Below, one piece after another: positions 25,699 through 34,763 of a DNA stretch of 64,000 bases. The notes beneath the pieces are model-generated. The model saw only the letters and a list, made by a program, of their open reading frames with translations. It did not search any database and had not been told where the DNA came from. The position numbers and the translations under genes were made by a program. The stretch comes from Streptomyces sp. ST2-7A (GTDB taxonomy: Bacteria; Actinomycetota; Actinomycetes; Streptomycetales; Streptomycetaceae), in NCBI RefSeq assembly GCF_021390475.1, contig NZ_JAJUWS010000005.1, forward strand, positions 1 to 64,000, in the 5' to 3' direction. Position 1 is the first letter of the stretch. Each line of letters begins with the position of its first letter.

Positions 25699-26970
25699 AT
25701 GGGACATCTGCTGGTGATCGAGAGTTGGGTCGGTTCGATGAGCACGCTGTTGCCGCGAGCCATCGGGGAAGCGGGGGACCGGTTCACGTTCCTCACCCGT
25801 GACCTGCACCACTACCTGCGCGCGGCGCGTCCGCCGGAGCCGCACCCCCTGCTCGCGGCGCGGAACATCCTCACCGCCGAGACCAACGACCTCGCCGTCT
25901 TACCCGAGCAGGTCGAACGCCTGCACGCGGTACTGGGTTTCGACGGCGTGATCTCCTCCTGTGACTACTACCTGCCGGCGGTCGCCCGGGTCGCTGCCCA
26001 CCTCGGCCTCCCCGGTCCCGCCCCCGAGGCCGTCGAGGCGGCCTGCCGGAAGGACCTCACCCGTCGGATCCTCATGGACGCCGGCGTACCCGGCCCGCGC
26101 CACGCGGTCTGTCGGGACCGCGCCGAACTGGTGGACGCCGCGAGGGAACTGGGCTTCCCCCTGGTCCTCAAGCCCACCGACCTGTGCGCCGGCATGTACG
26201 TGCGGCGGGTCGACGACGAGACCCAACTGCTCGCCGCACACCGGGAAATCGCCGACTTCCCCGTCAACGCCCGGGGCCAACGACGTTCGCCCGCGCTCCT
26301 GTTGGAGGAACTCCTGGCCGGTCCCGAGGTCAGTGTCGAGACGGTCTCGCGGAACGGCGTCCACCACGTGGTCGGGGTGACCGACAAGAGCGTCGCCGGC
26401 GCGCCCGCCTTCATCGAGACCGGCCACATGTTCCCCGCCGCGTCACCCCCGGACGCCCTGCGGGAGGCCGGCGCCACGGCGGTCGCCGCGCTCTCGGCCC
26501 TCGGCGTGGACGACGTGGTGGCCCACACGGAGATCAAGCTGACCCCCGACGGCCCCCGGGTGGTGGAGGTCAACCCCCGGCCCGCCGGCAACCGGATCAC
26601 CGAACTCGTCCGCCACGTCACCGGCGTCGACCTGCCCGGGGCGGCGGTGGACATCGCGCTGGGCCGTGAACCGGACCTCGTCCCCCGCGAGACCGGTGTC
26701 GGCAGCGCCGCCATCGGCTTCCTCCTACCCGACCGCGCCGGTGAACTGGCCGGTTTCGACGGTGAGCGGGAAGCGGCCGGAATCCCCGGGGTGCGGGAAC
26801 TCGATCTCGTCGCCCCCGGTCGGCACACCCGTCCGGCCCGCAGCAACAACGACTACCTCGGCCACGTGATGGTCACCTCACCGGAGCCCGGGGACGCCCG
26901 TCCCCGGGCGGAGAAGGCGCTGGTGGCGCTCCGCCCCCGCTGGACCGACGCCGGGGGGACCGCCGCGTGA
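25699..26970 (+). CDS. ATP-grasp ligase, first gene of candidate metallophore operon
   Basis: A 423-residue carboxylate-amine ligase of the ATP-grasp superfamily. The central fold has FPLVLKPTDLCAGMYV (ATP-binding lysine and loop), LLLEELLAGPEVSVET, and the Mg2+ motif VVEVNPRPAGNRI. An N-terminal pre-ATP-grasp domain and a C-terminal cap follow the usual layout. It probably joins an amino acid to another carboxylate with ATP hydrolysis. The ATG at 25699 is set by GAAGGAGG just upstream. Codon 68 is TTA (25900-25902), rare in this GC-rich genome; in Streptomyces it would make translation dependent on the bldA tRNA. The next gene starts within a 4-base overlap. Confidence 0.88.
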   Translation: MGHLLVIESWVGSMSTLLPRAIGEAGDRFTFLTRDLHHYLRAARPPEPHPLLAARNILTAETNDLAVLPEQVERLHAVLGFDGVISSCDYYLPAVARVAAHLGLPGPAPEAVEAACRKDLTRRILMDAGVPGPRHAVCRDRAELVDAARELGFPLVLKPTDLCAGMYVRRVDDETQLLAAHREIADFPVNARGQRRSPALLLEELLAGPEVSVETVSRNGVHHVVGVTDKSVAGAPAFIETGHMFPAASPPDALREAGATAVAALSALGVDDVVAHTEIKLTPDGPRVVEVNPRPAGNRITELVRHVTGVDLPGAAVDIALGREPDLVPRETGVGSAAIGFLLPDRAGELAGFDGEREAAGIPGVRELDLVAPGRHTRPARSNNDYLGHVMVTSPEPGDARPRAEKALVALRPRWTDAGGTAA

Positions 26971-27848
26971 CCCCCACCGGAACCCCCGCGGCCCCCCTCG
27001 TCCGGTCGGTCTCCGACATCGTGCGCGGCGTCCTCGACGGCGACTTCGGGCCCGACCCCCGCGCACAGCGGATCTCTCTCGCCTTCGTCACCACCCAGGC
27101 CGTCCGGCACCGGGGACGCGCCACCGGCTACCGCAACCAGGTGCTCGGCCTGCGTCTCGCGGCGGCGGTCGGATCCTGCGCGGTCGAACCCGGCTCCCTG
27201 CCCGCCGACGCGGTGGACGAGTGCGTCGGAGCCCCCGTCGCCGACCTGCTGCGCCATCCCCTCCCATCGGTGCGGACCGCCGCCCTCGACGCCTACCTCT
27301 CCCATGTCCTGCCGCACACACCGGCCAACGGCGCCCTGCCCCACCCCCTGCCGGCCGGGAACAGTCTGGTGAAGTCCCGGGCCCGGGCCCGGGCCGTCGT
27401 GGACCTCCTGCCCCTCGACCCGCCGGTGCGCCGCGTCCTCGTCGTGGGAGTGGTCAACTCCCTGTTGGAACGTCTGCGCGAGCGGGGCCTCGACCACGTT
27501 CCCTGTGACCTCAAGGGCGGCACCACCGAGTGGGGCGAGCCCATCCGCACCGACACGCACGCGGAACTGGATGACTGCGACGCCCTGTTGGTCTCCGGTA
27601 TGACGCTGGGCAACGGCACCTTCGAACCCCTGCGGGAGCACGCCCTCGCCACCGGCAAGCCCCTGGTGGCCTTCGCCCAGACCGGCAGCGCCGTCCTACC
27701 CCGTCTGCTCGGCCATGGCGTCACCGCCGTCTCCGCCGAGCCCTACCCCTTCTTCTGGCTCGACGGCGGCCCCGGGGTGCTGCACCTCTACCGGGCGCCC
27801 TCCGTATCGGACCCCCGCCCGGACCACGGACCGGAGGAGGACGCGTGA
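26967..27848 (+). CDS. DUF364/DUF4213 Rossmann-like protein (putative metal chelation)
   Basis: A 293-residue protein. The N-terminal half (about 1-130) resembles the DUF4213 enolase-N-like domain. The C-terminal half is the Rossmann-like DUF364 domain: VRRVLVVGVVNSLLERLRERG, a middle DDCDALLVSGMTLGNGTFEPL, then KPLVAFAQTGSAVLPRLLGHGVTAVS. The family was named 'putative heavy-metal chelation' from a structure; its reaction is not known. Here it is locked between an ATP-grasp and a PLP enzyme by 4-base overlaps, which implies a biosynthetic role in the same pathway rather than a stand-alone chelator. Confidence 0.8.
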   Translation: MTPTGTPAAPLVRSVSDIVRGVLDGDFGPDPRAQRISLAFVTTQAVRHRGRATGYRNQVLGLRLAAAVGSCAVEPGSLPADAVDECVGAPVADLLRHPLPSVRTAALDAYLSHVLPHTPANGALPHPLPAGNSLVKSRARARAVVDLLPLDPPVRRVLVVGVVNSLLERLRERGLDHVPCDLKGGTTEWGEPIRTDTHAELDDCDALLVSGMTLGNGTFEPLREHALATGKPLVAFAQTGSAVLPRLLGHGVTAVSAEPYPFFWLDGGPGVLHLYRAPSVSDPRPDHGPEEDA

Positions 27849-28930
27849 CCGCCCTCGTCACCGAACGTCCCGCCGCACCCGAACTGCTGTCCCTGATCGG
27901 CCGTACCCCGATGGCCCGCATCACCCTCCCGCTTCCGCGCCCCCACCCCGGATTCTGGGCCAAGCTCGAGGCCCAGGGAGTGGGAGGGATGAAGGCCCGC
28001 GCCGCGGTGGCGATGCTGCACGGCGCCCGGCAGCGGGGCGAACTGCGTCCGGGGGCACCCGTGGTGGAGTCCACCTCCGGCACCCTCGGCATCGGCCTGG
28101 CCTTCGCGGGGCAGGCCTTCGGTCACCCCGTGGTCCTCGTCGGGGACACCGAACTGGAGCCGGCCGTCAGAGGACTGCTCCGTGCCCACGGGGTCCTCCT
28201 GGAACTGGTGGACCGCCCCGATCCGCGCGGCGGCTGGCAGGCGGCCCGCCTCGCGCGGCTGCGATCCCTGCTCGCGGAACTGCCCGGCGCCTACTGGCCC
28301 GACCAGTACAACAACCCCGACAACGCGATCGGCTACGCCGGTATGGCCGAGGAGATGGTCGACTTCCTGGACCACCTCGACATCCTGGTGTGCAGCGTGG
28401 GGACCGGTGGGCACAGCGCCGGCATCACCGCACCGCTGCGTCGCCGCTGGCCCCGACTGCGGGTCATCGGCGTGGACTCGGTGGGTTCCACCATCTTCGG
28501 CCAACCGGCCCGTTCCCGCCCGATGCGCGGTCTGGGCAGCAGCATCCACCCCCGCAACGTCCGTCACCACCTCTTCGACGAGGTGCACTGGGTCGGTCCC
28601 CCGGAGGCCGTCGACACCTGCCGCAGACTCGCCCGCGGCTGCTTCGTCAGCGGTGGCTGGAGCACCGGCGCGGTCGCCCTGGTGGCGGCCTGGGCCGCCC
28701 GCACCGCTCCCGGCGCGGTGGTCGCCACGGTCTTCCCCGACGGGCCCCACCGCTACGTGGACACCGTCTACGACGACGAGCACTGCCTGCGCCACGGCAT
28801 CGGCACCGGAGAACCGCCCCGCGACCGCCCCCTGGAGATCCCGCATCCCGGAGCCGTGGAGGCGACCGGATGGACCCGCTGCCGCACCGTCGTCGACCCC
28901 CTCGACCGTCCCGGGGGGAGCGCCCGGTGA
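27845..28930 (+). CDS. Cysteine synthase-like PLP enzyme (SbnA-like)
   Basis: A 361-residue fold-type II PLP enzyme related to O-acetylserine sulfhydrylase and to SbnA/2,3-diaminopropionate-type synthases. The Schiff-base lysine lies in GVGGMKARAAVAML. The substrate loop reads ESTSGTLGIGLA, where true cysteine synthases have ESTSGNTG. DQYNNPDNAIGYAG and the phosphate loop SVGTGGHSAGI are typical. The altered loop argues against sulfide as the nucleophile. A beta-replacement on a serine derivative with an amine nucleophile (as in 2,3-diaminopropionate or EDDS-type pathways) is a reasonable inference. Overlaps of 4 bases on both sides. Confidence 0.82.
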   Translation: MTALVTERPAAPELLSLIGRTPMARITLPLPRPHPGFWAKLEAQGVGGMKARAAVAMLHGARQRGELRPGAPVVESTSGTLGIGLAFAGQAFGHPVVLVGDTELEPAVRGLLRAHGVLLELVDRPDPRGGWQAARLARLRSLLAELPGAYWPDQYNNPDNAIGYAGMAEEMVDFLDHLDILVCSVGTGGHSAGITAPLRRRWPRLRVIGVDSVGSTIFGQPARSRPMRGLGSSIHPRNVRHHLFDEVHWVGPPEAVDTCRRLARGCFVSGGWSTGAVALVAAWAARTAPGAVVATVFPDGPHRYVDTVYDDEHCLRHGIGTGEPPRDRPLEIPHPGAVEATGWTRCRTVVDPLDRPGGSAR

Positions 28931-30042
28931 GAACGGCCGTCCGCACCGTTTCCCTCGAACTGGCCACCCCGTTGCGGATCTCCCGGTCGGTGATGGCCCG
29001 CCGTGACGCGGTGTGGTTCTCCATCGAGCACGCCGGGGCCACCGGCCACGGCGAGGTGGTGTCCTCGGTCCACCTCGGCATCACGGCGCGGAGCGCCCGT
29101 CGGTACCTGACGGAGCACGTCGCTCCCGCCCTGGAACGCCGGGCCGACCCCCTCTCCGACCCGGCTTTCCCCGGCCCGGACCTCCCCCTGCCGCCGGACA
29201 TCCCCGCCGGGATCTCGGCGGCGGTCGACGCCGCCCTGCTGGACCTGCGCGGAAAGCTCACCGGACGTGCCGTCCACCGCCTTCTGCCGGGCGCCGACCC
29301 CACCGTTCCGTCGCTCTCAGCCGCGACCGCCCACACCATCGGCATCACCGACCCGGGGGACGCCGCCGAGCGGGCGCGTTCGCTGGTCGACCGGGGGTTC
29401 CGGTTGCTCAAGCTCAAGCTCGGCACCCCCGATCCGGTGGAGGACCTGGAGCGTGTCGCCGCGGTCCTCGAGGCCGCCCCCGGAGTCCGGCTGCTCCTGG
29501 ACCCCAACGGGGCCTGGACCCCGGAGCGGGCCGAACGGCTGATCCCGCGCTTCGCCCTTCCCGGCGTCGAGGCCGTGGAACAACCCATCGCCCCCGGCGA
29601 CCACGAGGCGTTCATCCGGCTCGCCGAGTGTTCCCCCCTGCCCCTGATCGCCGACGAGGACGCCGCCGACCACCGGGACGCGGTCCGCCTCGCCGGCCGG
29701 GTCGGTGGCGTCAACATCAAGCTCGCCAAGTGTGGCGGGGTGCGCGCGGCCCTGCGCATCATCGACGCGCTCGCCGGCAGCGGCACCGACATCATGCTCG
29801 GCTGCCTCACCGCCTCCTCCCTGGGGATCGCCCCGGCCGTGCACCTGGCCGACCGGGCCCGCTGGGTCGATCTGGACGGCCACCTGCTGCTGGCCCGGGA
29901 CCCCTGGCGGGGCATCGGGGGCGGGAACGGCACCGTGGGGGTCGGCGACCTGCCGGGACTGGGCGTCACACCGGTGGGACCGCTGCCCTCCGCCGATCCG
30001 TTCCCGGAGCGGTCCACGGGGAAGGGGGGAGGCCCCGCGTGA
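28927..30042 (+). CDS. Enolase-superfamily (dipeptide epimerase-like) enzyme
   Basis: A 371-residue member of the mandelate racemase/muconate-lactonizing subgroup of the enolase superfamily. The catalytic lysine pair is in FRLLKLKLGT. Metal ligands are visible as LLLDPNGAW (Asp), VEAVEQP (Glu) and LIADEDAAD (Asp/Glu). The opposite-face lysine is in VNIKLAKCGG. The layout fits L-Ala-D/L-Glu and related dipeptide epimerases (YcjG/YkfB). Here it probably sets the stereochemistry of an amino-acid-derived intermediate, as CntK does by a different fold in staphylopine loci. GTG start in a GTGA overlap. Confidence 0.85.
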   Translation: MRTAVRTVSLELATPLRISRSVMARRDAVWFSIEHAGATGHGEVVSSVHLGITARSARRYLTEHVAPALERRADPLSDPAFPGPDLPLPPDIPAGISAAVDAALLDLRGKLTGRAVHRLLPGADPTVPSLSAATAHTIGITDPGDAAERARSLVDRGFRLLKLKLGTPDPVEDLERVAAVLEAAPGVRLLLDPNGAWTPERAERLIPRFALPGVEAVEQPIAPGDHEAFIRLAECSPLPLIADEDAADHRDAVRLAGRVGGVNIKLAKCGGVRAALRIIDALAGSGTDIMLGCLTASSLGIAPAVHLADRARWVDLDGHLLLARDPWRGIGGGNGTVGVGDLPGLGVTPVGPLPSADPFPERSTGKGGGPA

Positions 30043-31310
30043 AGACGCTGCGCGCGGTGCGTGACTTCCCCCCGGCCATCCGCCTGCTCCTGGTCAACCA
30101 GTTCGGCGTCAACATCGGCTTCTACCTCCTGATCCCCTACCTCGCGCTGCACCTCGGCGAGAACCTCGGCATGTCGGCGGCGATCGTCGGGGTGGTGCTG
30201 GGGGTGCGCAACCTCAGCCAACAGGGCCTGTTCCTCATCGGCGGCTCGGCCGCCGACCGGCTCGGCGCCCGGGGCGTCATCATCATCGGTTGCGCGGTAC
30301 GGACCATCGGCTTCGGTCTCTTCGCGTTGGGCGACTCCCTGACCGTCCTGCTGGCCGCCTCCGTCCTCAGCGGCATGGCCGGAGCCCTGTTCAACCCGGC
30401 GGTGCGCGCCTACATCGCCGTGGAGTCGGGGGATCGCCGGGCGGAGGCGTTCGCCCTGTTCCAGGTCTTCGCGACCTGCGGTGCCCTGGTCGGCCCCCTG
30501 CTGGGCAGTGCCCTGCTGTTGGTGGACTTCCGCGCCTCGGCGCTCACCGCCGCCGCGATCTTCGCCGTCCTGACCGTGGCCCAGGCCCTCCTCCTGCCGG
30601 CCCGGCGGGTGGAGCGCGTCGACCGGCCGGGGGTCCTGACCGACTGGCGGGAGGTGCTCGGCAACCGGCGCTTCCTCGCCTTCGCCCTCGCGATGACCGG
30701 CATGTTCACCCTGGAGACCCAGCTCTACCTGCTCCTGCCGGACGGCGCGCGGACCGCCACCGGATGGGCGGGCGCGGCGGGTTTCATCTTCCTGGTCGGC
30801 ACCGTGGCCGGCCTGGCCCTCCAACTCCGCCTCACCACCCGACTCAAGCGCCGCGGCCGGCGCGGCCGGTGGATCTCCCTGGGCCTGGCCCTCATGGGCC
30901 TGGCCTTCCTGGTTCCCCTGCCGGTGGTCGGGACGTCGGGCACCGACACCACCACCGCGGTGCTGCGTCTGCTTCCCGTCCTGGCCGGCGCCCTCGTTCT
31001 CTACCTGGGGGTGATGACGGCCCAGCCCTTCGTCATGGAACTCGTCCCGTCCTTCGGCCGGTCCTCGCTCACCGGCACCCACCTCGGTGTCTTCTACATG
31101 GTCTCCGGTGTCGCCGCGGCCCTCGGCAACACCCTCGTGGGATGGACCATGGACCTCGGGGGCGACCACGGGATCCCGTGGTTGCCGTGGGTGTGCTGCG
31201 CCGTCATCGGCCTGGCCTCCGCCGGGGGAGTGGCCCTGCTCTCCCGCCGCTCCCTGCTCCCCGATCCCGGGGCCCCCGCCCCCGTCCCGGCCCGGGGAGT
31301 CGCCACGTGA
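30039..31310 (+). CDS. MFS transporter, probable exporter of the operon product
   Basis: A 423-residue major facilitator protein with about 12 transmembrane helices. It has the loop-2/3 motif GGSAADRLGARGVIIIG (MFS motif A variant) and a long central loop (RRVERVDRPGVLTDWREVL). It resembles DHA1-type drug/small-molecule exporters. Lying between biosynthetic genes and a complete ABC importer, it most likely exports the product, as the MFS protein CntE does for staphylopine. GTG start with a 4-base overlap on each side. Confidence 0.88.
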   Translation: MKTLRAVRDFPPAIRLLLVNQFGVNIGFYLLIPYLALHLGENLGMSAAIVGVVLGVRNLSQQGLFLIGGSAADRLGARGVIIIGCAVRTIGFGLFALGDSLTVLLAASVLSGMAGALFNPAVRAYIAVESGDRRAEAFALFQVFATCGALVGPLLGSALLLVDFRASALTAAAIFAVLTVAQALLLPARRVERVDRPGVLTDWREVLGNRRFLAFALAMTGMFTLETQLYLLLPDGARTATGWAGAAGFIFLVGTVAGLALQLRLTTRLKRRGRRGRWISLGLALMGLAFLVPLPVVGTSGTDTTTAVLRLLPVLAGALVLYLGVMTAQPFVMELVPSFGRSSLTGTHLGVFYMVSGVAAALGNTLVGWTMDLGGDHGIPWLPWVCCAVIGLASAGGVALLSRRSLLPDPGAPAPVPARGVAT

Positions 31311-32203
31311 CGCACTCCGACATCGGCCCGCCGGGTGGCTCGGGGAACCTGCTCACCGACCGACCCGACCTCTACGAACTCCGCTTCCCCGATCCCGAAC
31401 GGGTCGCCGCCCGCTGGGTCGAGGACGTCCTGCGGCGCCACGGAGCCGGTCCCCGGGTGCTGGACGCCGGATGCGGAACCGGCCGGGACGCCGCCCACCT
31501 GCACCGCCGGGGTCGCCGCGTGACCGGCATCGACCTGGCCCCGAGCATGCTCGCCCACGCCCGCGCCCACCACCCCGGCCCGGAGTACGTGCGGGCCGAC
31601 CTGCGCGCCTTCGACCTGCGCCGCACGGTGGACGCCGTGGTGTGCCTGGACAGCGCGTTGTTGTACTGCCACACCAACGAGGAACTCGAGGGCTTCCTCG
31701 CCTCCTGCCGGCGACACCTGGGCCCCGGCGGCCTCCTGGTGGCCGAGATGCGCAACGGCGCCTTCTTCCTCGGTTCCACCGAACTCCTCGACGCCCCCCG
31801 CACGGCGGAGTTGACCGTGGACGGCGTACGCCACACTTCGCTCACCACGTTGTGGATCGACCGCGCCGCCCAACTCCTGCGCCGCCGCCGGGTGTGGACC
31901 GCCGACGACGGCTCGCCGGCGGTGGAGCAGCACTCCGCCTGGAGGCTGCTCCTCCCGCAGGAACTGCGTCTGGTGCTGCGCTTCGCCGGATTCGAGGTGC
32001 TCGAACTGCACGACGGCCCCGGCCCGCGCACCGAACCCCCCTGGCGGCCCGGAGCCCCCGCCCCGACCGGTGCGGCCGACGGGGACCGCCTCCACCTGGT
32101 CGCCCGGCTCCTCCCCGCGGCGGAGTCCCCGGCGGCCCGGGACCCCCTGCGCCCCGCCGAACCCCACGACACACCGCGAAGAGAACGAGGAAGCGAAAGA
32201 TGA
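31307..32203 (+). CDS. Class I SAM-dependent methyltransferase
   Basis: A 298-residue methyltransferase. Motif I is VLDAGCGTGRDAAHL at about residues 50-64, followed by RVTGIDLAPSMLAHAR, VDAVVCLDSALLY and GPGGLLVAEMRNG. The C-terminal half has the long beta extension common in glycine/sarcosine-type and other small-molecule methyltransferases. A Pro/Ala-rich tail of about 50 residues is probably disordered. It may N- or O-methylate the metallophore-like product; the substrate is unknown. GTG start inside a GTGA overlap; the next gene starts in an ATGA overlap. Confidence 0.85.
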   Translation: MTHSDIGPPGGSGNLLTDRPDLYELRFPDPERVAARWVEDVLRRHGAGPRVLDAGCGTGRDAAHLHRRGRRVTGIDLAPSMLAHARAHHPGPEYVRADLRAFDLRRTVDAVVCLDSALLYCHTNEELEGFLASCRRHLGPGGLLVAEMRNGAFFLGSTELLDAPRTAELTVDGVRHTSLTTLWIDRAAQLLRRRRVWTADDGSPAVEQHSAWRLLLPQELRLVLRFAGFEVLELHDGPGPRTEPPWRPGAPAPTGAADGDRLHLVARLLPAAESPAARDPLRPAEPHDTPRRERGSER

Positions 32204-33813
32204 CCCACCACCTGCCCGCTCTCCCCACCGGCACCGGCACCGGCTCGCCCCGCTCCCGGCGGCCCGCACGCCGCACCGTCCTCGCCGCCGGCGGCGCCGC
32301 CGCGGTACTCGCCCTGTCCGCCTGCGGGGGATCGAACGACACCCCGGCGCCCGCCGGGGGAGAGGACGACGGGGAACCCCGCGACGGTGGCAGACTGCGC
32401 GCCGCCTTCGCCGGGGGCGGGGCCAACGAGACCCTGGACCCCCACCTGACCAACCTCTTCGCCGACGCCGCACGGGCCAAGGCGCTCTTCGACAAACTCG
32501 CCGACTTCGGCTCCGACATGTCCTCCCGACCCCGTCTCGCCGAGAGTTGGGAGAGCAACGAGGGGCTGGACCTGTGGACCATCACCCTCCGCGAGGCCTT
32601 CTGGCACGACGGGGCCCCCGTCACCGCCGAGGACGTGCTGTACAGCTACCGGCGCATCGCCGACCCCGACCGGGCCTTCCGCGCCCGCTCCTCCCTGGAA
32701 CCCATCGACCTCGAGGACAGCCGCGCGGTGGACGAGCGCACCGTGGAGTTCCGCCTCAAGCGCCCCTACGCCGAGTTCCCCAACGTCCTCGCCGCGTTCG
32801 GCGCGTACATCGTGCCCGACGGTGCCGACGACTTCACCGACCCGGTGGGCTCCGGGCCCTTCCGATTCGTCTCCTTCACCCCCGGCCGCTCCCTGCTCGT
32901 GGAGCGCTTCGAGGACTACTGGGAGGGCGCCCCCCACCTGGACGAGCTGGAGATCGTCGTCGCCGACGAGGAGTCCGCGCGGATCAACGCCCTGCTCGGC
33001 GGCCAGGTGGAGTACGCCCACGAACTCGACCCCGTCACCGCCCGTGCCCACCGCGACGGGGACCGGGTCCGGATCGTGGACCTGTCCAACAGCGCCATGC
33101 AGGGGTTCGTCATGAAGACGGATCGCGCGCCCTTCGACGACCCCCGGGTGCGCGAGGCGTTCTTCCTCATCCCCGACCGGCAGGAGCTGATCGACGGTGC
33201 CCTCTCCGGTGCCGGGGAGATCGGCAACGACCTCTTCGGCAAGGGGTACCTGTACTACGCCGACGGGATACCGCAGCGCGAGCGGGATGTCGAGCGCGCC
33301 GCCGAACTGCTGCGCGAGGCCGGTCACGGCGACGGACTGACCGTCACGCTCGACACCTCGCCGGTGGCCACCGGTTTCGTCGAGGCCGCGGAGATCTTCC
33401 GGGAGCAGGCCGCCGCGGCGGGGGTCACCGTCGAGGTGCGGATCGGCAACGCCGACACCTACTGGAGCGACACCCTGGACTCCGGGGTCATGGCCTGCAC
33501 CCGTTCCGGTTCGATGCCCATCGAGTCGCACGTCTCCCAACGCCTGCTCACCGACTCGCCCACCAACGCCACCCAATGGCGGCACGAGGACTTCGACGAC
33601 CTCTACCAGCAGGCCCAGTCCACCCGGGACGAGACCGAGCGCGCCGCGCTGTACGAGCGGATGCAGCGCCGTCTGCACGCCGAGGGCGGCTTCCTCGTCT
33701 GGGGCTTCGCGGACTGGATCGTGGCCACGGCACCGAAGGTGCGCGGAGTCTCCGAGGAGGCCCCCGCCAACACCCTCGACTGGGCCCGCTTCGACCGGGT
33801 GTGGATGGCGTGA
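32200..33813 (+). CDS. Tat lipoprotein, peptide/nickel-type ABC substrate-binding protein
   Basis: A 537-residue family-5 extracellular solute-binding protein (DppA/NikA/CntA class). The N-terminus has a twin-arginine motif (SRRPARRTVLAAGG) and a lipobox LSAC, so it is a Tat-type lipoprotein. LAESWESNEGLDLWTITLREAFWHDGAPVTAEDVLYSY is the conserved core, quoted here as two adjoining segments split at GLDL. It probably recaptures the metal-loaded product of the operon for import. A cytoplasmically folded, pre-loaded state is possible given Tat export. ATGA overlap with the methyltransferase and GTGA with the first permease. Confidence 0.9.
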   Translation: MTHHLPALPTGTGTGSPRSRRPARRTVLAAGGAAAVLALSACGGSNDTPAPAGGEDDGEPRDGGRLRAAFAGGGANETLDPHLTNLFADAARAKALFDKLADFGSDMSSRPRLAESWESNEGLDLWTITLREAFWHDGAPVTAEDVLYSYRRIADPDRAFRARSSLEPIDLEDSRAVDERTVEFRLKRPYAEFPNVLAAFGAYIVPDGADDFTDPVGSGPFRFVSFTPGRSLLVERFEDYWEGAPHLDELEIVVADEESARINALLGGQVEYAHELDPVTARAHRDGDRVRIVDLSNSAMQGFVMKTDRAPFDDPRVREAFFLIPDRQELIDGALSGAGEIGNDLFGKGYLYYADGIPQRERDVERAAELLREAGHGDGLTVTLDTSPVATGFVEAAEIFREQAAAAGVTVEVRIGNADTYWSDTLDSGVMACTRSGSMPIESHVSQRLLTDSPTNATQWRHEDFDDLYQQAQSTRDETERAALYERMQRRLHAEGGFLVWGFADWIVATAPKVRGVSEEAPANTLDWARFDRVWMA

Positions 33814-34763
33814 CCGACCGGCGCTCGTGGGTGCTGCGTCGGCTGGTCCTCGGTGTGCTGCAGGTCGCCGGGGTGCTGCTGCTGGTCTTCGCGCTCACCG
33901 AGGCGCTCCCCGGCGACGCGGCCGTCGCCTTCGCCGGGGACCAGCCGGATCCCGAACGCATCGAGCGGGTGCGGGAGATCATGGGCCTGGACCGTCCGGT
34001 GGGCGAGCGCTTCGTGGAGTGGGTGGGCGGCCTGTCGCGGGGCGACCCGGGTGTTTCCCTGGTGACCGGCCGCCCGGTCACCGAGTACCTGGCCGCCGGA
34101 CTCGGCCCGACCCTGCTCCTGGCCGGCGTCACCATGATGATCCTGGTCCCCCTCGCGGTCGGGCTCGGGGTGCTCGCCGCCCGCCGCGAGGGCGGTCCGG
34201 TCGACCGGCTGATCAGCACCGTCACCCTCGGGCTCTACGCGGTGCCCGAGTTCGCCCTCGGCGTGTTGCTGACCGTGGTGTTCGCACTGTGGCTGGGGTG
34301 GCTCCCGCCCACCGCCATCGGGTACGGGACCGACCCGCTGGTCACCCCCCTCGTCCTGGTCCTCCCGGTGATGGTGTTGCTGGCCCGCCCGGTGTGCTCG
34401 ATCAGTCGACTGGTCCGGGCGGGCATGATCGACGCCATGACCTCGGGCCACGTGGCCCAGGCCCGCCGCTACGGCGTTCCCGCCGTCCGTATCCGCTGGA
34501 CCCACGCCCTGCCGCACGCCGCGGCCCCGGCCGCCCAGCAGGTGGCGCGTACCGCCGACTGGCTGCTGGGCGGGGTCATCGTGGTGGAGACCCTGTTCGT
34601 GGTCCCCGGTCTGGGCACCGTCCTGATGGACGCCGTGGCCGCCCGGGACATCCCCGTCATCCAGGGTCTCGCCGTCCTCTTCGGACTCGTGACCGTCCTG
34701 CTCAACCTGGGGGCCGACCTGGTGGCGCACCGCTTCGCCCCGAGACTGGAGGTGGCCGCGTGA
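33810..34763 (+). CDS. Peptide/nickel-type ABC permease 1 (DppB/NikB class)
   Basis: A 317-residue inner-membrane permease with about six helices. It has the DppB-type N-terminus (LRRLVLGVLQVAGVLLLVF, then a large extracytoplasmic loop with DRPVGERFVEWVGGLSRGD) and the EAA-type coupling segment near ARRYGVPAVRIRWTHALPHA. VETLFVVPGLGTVLMDAVAARD is strongly conserved in this class. It forms the channel with permease 2. GTG start within a 4-base overlap. Confidence 0.92.
   Translation: MTDRRSWVLRRLVLGVLQVAGVLLLVFALTEALPGDAAVAFAGDQPDPERIERVREIMGLDRPVGERFVEWVGGLSRGDPGVSLVTGRPVTEYLAAGLGPTLLLAGVTMMILVPLAVGLGVLAARREGGPVDRLISTVTLGLYAVPEFALGVLLTVVFALWLGWLPPTAIGYGTDPLVTPLVLVLPVMVLLARPVCSISRLVRAGMIDAMTSGHVAQARRYGVPAVRIRWTHALPHAAAPAAQQVARTADWLLGGVIVVETLFVVPGLGTVLMDAVAARDIPVIQGLAVLFGLVTVLLNLGADLVAHRFAPRLEVAA

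Noticed and set aside
27845..28930. Housekeeping cysteine synthase (CysK/CysM)
   Set aside because: Substrate-loop and lysine-motif changes and the operon context argue against sulfide assimilation.
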